Origin: Lachnoclostridium sp. UBA7482
GTDB lineage: Bacteria; Bacillota; Clostridia; Lachnospirales; Lachnospiraceae
Length of the DNA: 19,276 nt
Direction of reading: 5' to 3'
Assembly (NCBI GenBank): GCA_002479645.1
Contig: DLOO01000074.1
Span: 24,973 to 44,248, forward strand
The position numbers and the translations under genes were made by a program. The notes beneath the pieces are model-generated. The model had not been told where the DNA came from and did not search any database. It saw only the letters and a list, made by a program, of their open reading frames with translations. Positions 16,292 to 19,276 of the stretch are shown piece by piece; the first letter of the stretch is position 1; the number at the start of each line of letters is the position of its first letter.

Positions 16292-16861
16292 TTACAGGAA
16301 CAAATCCAGCTTCTTCAGCTCGCCGGCTGACAATTTTGTATAATCCGGAATTTCAAACCGGTTCCCGTCCAAATCCGTAATCAAAAGTCTTGTATCAGAC
16401 AAGTGTACTACAGAGCTGGAATTCATATAAATAACGAATTTGCAGGGACCCTCGTCCGTTACAACGTCAAAATATGCATGACCGTATTCGTCCTTAATAT
16501 TGTTGATTTTTTTAATAATCGGTGTGAAATAGCGGATGTTCATCTGCTCGAGAAGCATAGTTCTCGTCTCTTCGCTCACATCGGTTTTCAGGTTTTTGAT
16601 AATGCCGATTTCCTTCGATTTCTCATCCGGCATACGAATACTGATATAACGATCCGGATCTGAGAACGGAAAGCTTCGTACAACACGCACGCGGTCATAG
16701 GTCTCTTCTTCAATTTTCAGAGAAACAAAGCCGCCCTTTGTGCGGGCAAATTCTGCATTATCCTTTGTAATATAACGGAGTCTGAGCATTTCATCGGTCT
16801 CAGCCTCCATCTGCTCTAAATTAAACTCCTCATCGGCAGTTTCAAATTTCTTAATACCCAT
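16292..16861 (-). CDS. DUF1854 family protein
   Basis: A 189-residue soluble protein matching DUF1854, with no signal peptide or membrane segment. Recognisable stretches are RVVRSFPFSDPDRYISIRMP (79-98), then KEIGIIKNL, LEQMNIRYFTPIIKKI, the YGHAYFDVVTDEG strand pair and the C-terminal LLITDLDGNRFEIPDY. The first 25 residues are acidic. It lies 17 bp after the first ABC gene and 10 bp before the second, with AAGGAGG upstream of the start, so the three are almost certainly one transcript and probably one complex. Function is unknown; the family tends to accompany ABC exporters, in some bacteria with cyanophycin enzymes. The polar, beta-rich pattern suggests a cytoplasmic partner of the ABC N-terminal domains, which is inference. 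Confidence 0.88.
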   Translation of the reverse strand: MGIKKFETADEEFNLEQMEAETDEMLRLRYITKDNAEFARTKGGFVSLKIEEETYDRVRVVRSFPFSDPDRYISIRMPDEKSKEIGIIKNLKTDVSEETRTMLLEQMNIRYFTPIIKKINNIKDEYGHAYFDVVTDEGPCKFVIYMNSSSVVHLSDTRLLITDLDGNRFEIPDYTKLSAGELKKLDLFL

Positions 16862-16878
16862 TTGAAATCTCCTCCTTT

Positions 16879-19251
16879 TTATTCCAGTCCCTTCAAAGCG
16901 AGAGCCTTCGTCTGCAGCTCACGCAGCTTGAAGTATGTACCCTTCTTGGCAACCAGTTCCTCGTGCGTTCCTTCCTCCGTTACCTTGCCGTCGTCAATGA
17001 CAACCAGGCGGTGTGCATCACGCAGTGTCGACAGACGATGCGCAATGGAAATGGTGGTTCTGCCCTTAATCAGAAGGTTAATGGACACCTGAATCGCCTG
17101 CTCCGTCTCGGTATCGACCGATGCGGTTGCCTCGTCGAGAATCAGAATCTTCGGATTGGCAAGAATTGCACGCGCGATACTGATTCGCTGACGCTCACCG
17201 CCGGAAAGCTCCCGACCGGAAGAACCGATCTGTGTATCATAACCGTCCGGCATCTTGCAGATAAAGTCATGTGCGCTCGCCAAAACAGCGGCACGGATAA
17301 TTTCTTCCTTGGTCGCATCCTTCTTGGCATAGGCAATATTCTCCGCAACGGTACCCATGAAGATGTACGTCTCCTGGGAAACCATTGCAACATTTCCGCG
17401 AAGCGTCTCAAAAGACAAGTCCTTCAGATTCACGCCGTCCAGCGTAACCGTACCCTCCTGCGGGTCATACAGACGGGAGATCAGGTTAACAATCGTCGTC
17501 TTACCGGCGCCCGAACGTCCGACAATACCGAGCATCTTGCCCGCTTCGGCCTTCATGGTAACGTTTTTCAGAACCGGTTTATTCTGCTCGTAACCGAAGG
17601 TGACATTCTTCATCTCGATAGTTCCGTCGATATGCTCGAGGTGAATCGGGTCAGCAATCTCCTGAATCTCCGGAACAGCGTCGATAATCTCAAACATACG
17701 CTGTGCGCAGTTCATACAGCCGGTAAACCAGCGGAAGAAATGCGAGAAGAAATCCATCGGACCGTTTAACTGGGATACATAACCGGTAAAGGTAATCATA
17801 AGACCCAGATCAATGTCCTTCTTCACGATAATCAGGTATGCTCCGACTACCATAACAAGCAGTCCGGCAAGATTCTCTGCGGCGCTGTAAAGACCCCAGA
17901 ATTTGTTATCGTATGCCACAACCTCCATATCGGCATTGCGCACACGCTCATTGTTTTTGTTGAAACGCTCAATCTCACTCTCTTCCTGTCCAAATGCCTT
18001 AACGACTCTTGCACCGGTCAGATTGTCATGAATACGGGAATTGAGGCTTCGGTTTGCACGATGCTGCTTACCGTAGCGGTGCCACAGGCGCGGCAGCAAA
18101 ATCCAGCTGATTAAAAAGGTTACCGGCATGAAAATCATTGCCGCTACAGCCAGAATCGGATGCAATGTGAACATAATCACCGCCATTGCGATGATGGTAA
18201 ACACGTTAATCAAAAAGTACGGCAAACCATCAATAAAGAAGCCGGTAACCTCGTCCGCATCGTACATAACACGCGTCATCAGCGAACCGGTCTGCTTGCT
18301 CGTAAAGAAGTTGATGGACAGCTTACCCATGGAGGTAAATACCTCTGTCTTCATGTCACGCACAAGCTCTGGAACAATCTTTGCAGTCAGAACGCCCTGC
18401 AGGATACCGACCAGCTGAATGGTCAGACGCGTCATAATCATGGTCAGAACCACCAGTCCGAGCGCGACCGCATAGCGTCCGTCGGCAATACCGAATTTTG
18501 CAAGGAAATCCTCACTCTTACCGAGAACCTTATCATAGAGAATCGTACCGTTCAGATACGGCCATACCAGGTTCAGAACCGCAGTACATATGTAACACAA
18601 AAACATTACCGCGAGCTTCTTCTTATGGGGTTTCAGGTAGCCAAGCGTACGGAAGAAAATGTTCTTGGTATCCATACATTTCGGGCAAATCTTGCGTTCC
18701 GGGTCCGGATACATGTTGCCGCAGTTCGGGCAATATGCCTCCATTTCCTTGTCTTCAAGCATCTCCGGAGTGATTTCCTTCTCCTCCTGCAAGTTCTTGA
18801 AAATCTTCTCCAAACGATTGACGTCGCCCATGCATTTGTTGGAAAATGCGGCAATGCTCGTTGCCTCGCCCTCCGCCTTTTCGTCCACCGGGTCCGGCGC
18901 AATCATAATCAGAAAACCACCGCCCACGGTACGCTCAATCAACAGCTTCTGAATGTCCTTGATTTCATAGACATCCAGCTCCCATTCGCGCTCGGCTTCA
19001 ATCCGAAACCGCGAAATATTCTCCGTACCCTTAAAGTAATGCAGCTCTCCGGGCACTGCTTCCGAAACTGCCACAAGCAGCTTTTCCTTTGTAATCAACA
19101 GGCAGCCACGGGTAAAATGACAGGAAAGATCCATGTCAATCTTTGAAGTAAGGATGATTTCCTCCTCCGAGATCCCCCGCTCTGCCAATAAGGGACGAAG
19201 CTGTTTGGGTATTTTGTTAATTTGGGGTAATCCCTGTTTTTTCTTTTTCAT
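16879..19251 (-). CDS. ABC exporter half (permease-ATPase) with PH-like and zinc-ribbon N-terminus, first of pair
   Basis: A 790-residue exporter-type ABC protein, first gene of the operon in view. Residues about 30-150 form a PH-like domain (RGCLLITKEKLLVAVSE at 48-64, then IKDIQKLLIE and GGGFLIMIA), showing the same strand pattern as the partner ABC protein. A zinc ribbon follows with Cys174, 177, 189 and 192. The membrane domain spans about 210-510. The ATPase has Walker A GRSGAGKTT (about 578-586), signature LSGGE (about 682), Walker B LILDEA and His in IAHRLS, all intact. AGGAGG precedes the ATG. The N-terminus is very basic (MKKKK). Only 25 bases lie upstream in the window, so the promoter and any earlier operon genes are not visible. 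Direction of transport and substrate are not known. Confidence 0.92.
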   Translation of the reverse strand: MKKKKQGLPQINKIPKQLRPLLAERGISEEEIILTSKIDMDLSCHFTRGCLLITKEKLLVAVSEAVPGELHYFKGTENISRFRIEAEREWELDVYEIKDIQKLLIERTVGGGFLIMIAPDPVDEKAEGEATSIAAFSNKCMGDVNRLEKIFKNLQEEKEITPEMLEDKEMEAYCPNCGNMYPDPERKICPKCMDTKNIFFRTLGYLKPHKKKLAVMFLCYICTAVLNLVWPYLNGTILYDKVLGKSEDFLAKFGIADGRYAVALGLVVLTMIMTRLTIQLVGILQGVLTAKIVPELVRDMKTEVFTSMGKLSINFFTSKQTGSLMTRVMYDADEVTGFFIDGLPYFLINVFTIIAMAVIMFTLHPILAVAAMIFMPVTFLISWILLPRLWHRYGKQHRANRSLNSRIHDNLTGARVVKAFGQEESEIERFNKNNERVRNADMEVVAYDNKFWGLYSAAENLAGLLVMVVGAYLIIVKKDIDLGLMITFTGYVSQLNGPMDFFSHFFRWFTGCMNCAQRMFEIIDAVPEIQEIADPIHLEHIDGTIEMKNVTFGYEQNKPVLKNVTMKAEAGKMLGIVGRSGAGKTTIVNLISRLYDPQEGTVTLDGVNLKDLSFETLRGNVAMVSQETYIFMGTVAENIAYAKKDATKEEIIRAAVLASAHDFICKMPDGYDTQIGSSGRELSGGERQRISIARAILANPKILILDEATASVDTETEQAIQVSINLLIKGRTTISIAHRLSTLRDAHRLVVIDDGKVTEEGTHEELVAKKGTYFKLRELQTKALALKGLE

Positions 19252-19276
19252 GCTTCCTCCTAATTTCCGGTCACGA

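Overview
The window looks like a chromosomal stretch of a Firmicute, most likely a Clostridia member of the Lachnospiraceae type. I infer this from a type III glutamine synthetase, a YesL/DUF624 membrane protein, a YkpA-like ABC-F protein, strong AGGAGG-type ribosome sites and moderate G+C; no rRNA or other taxonomic marker is present. There is no phage, IS, integron, CRISPR or tRNA, and no gap longer than about 200 bp. Thirteen protein genes are clearly supported, plus one probable 28-residue small ORF. All but one are on the minus strand.

Reading in the direction of transcription (right to left): 19251-14068 holds a tight three-gene operon of an ABC exporter half, a DUF1854 protein and a second ABC exporter half. 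Both ABC proteins carry an unusual N-terminal PH-like domain followed by a four-cysteine zinc ribbon before the membrane domain. I recall DUF1854/ABC sets being linked to cyanophycin metabolism in other bacteria, but no cyanophycin gene is in view. Next come mutY and a small three-helix membrane protein, overlapping by 4 bp (13958-12514). The only plus-strand gene, a patatin-like phospholipase (11533-12480), converges on them and diverges from yesL. The 200-bp divergent region carries two good sigma-A promoters that mirror each other and share an inverted repeat.

From yesL leftward runs a long co-oriented series: yesL, glgB (branching enzyme), a small ORF inside a strongly structured intergenic RNA, an MscS channel, glnN (GSIII), a 13-bp stem terminator-like hairpin, pncC/cinA C-terminal domain, an ABC-F ATPase, a GH13 debranching-enzyme-like protein and a TraX-family membrane protein overlapping it by 4 bp. 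The theme is carbon storage (glgB, the GH13 protein) beside nitrogen assimilation (glnN) and general housekeeping.

The most notable points are: (1) the GH13 debranching-like protein has lost all three catalytic carboxylates (Asn310, Gly333 and Asn396 in their places) while keeping the rest of the fold, so it looks like a pseudoenzyme; (2) the ABC-DUF1854-ABC operon with PH-like and zinc-ribbon domains; (3) the nested RNA rod and 28-codon ORF between glgB and mscS; (4) an ABC-F protein whose second ATP site lacks the Walker A lysine and switch histidine; (5) the mirror-image divergent promoters.
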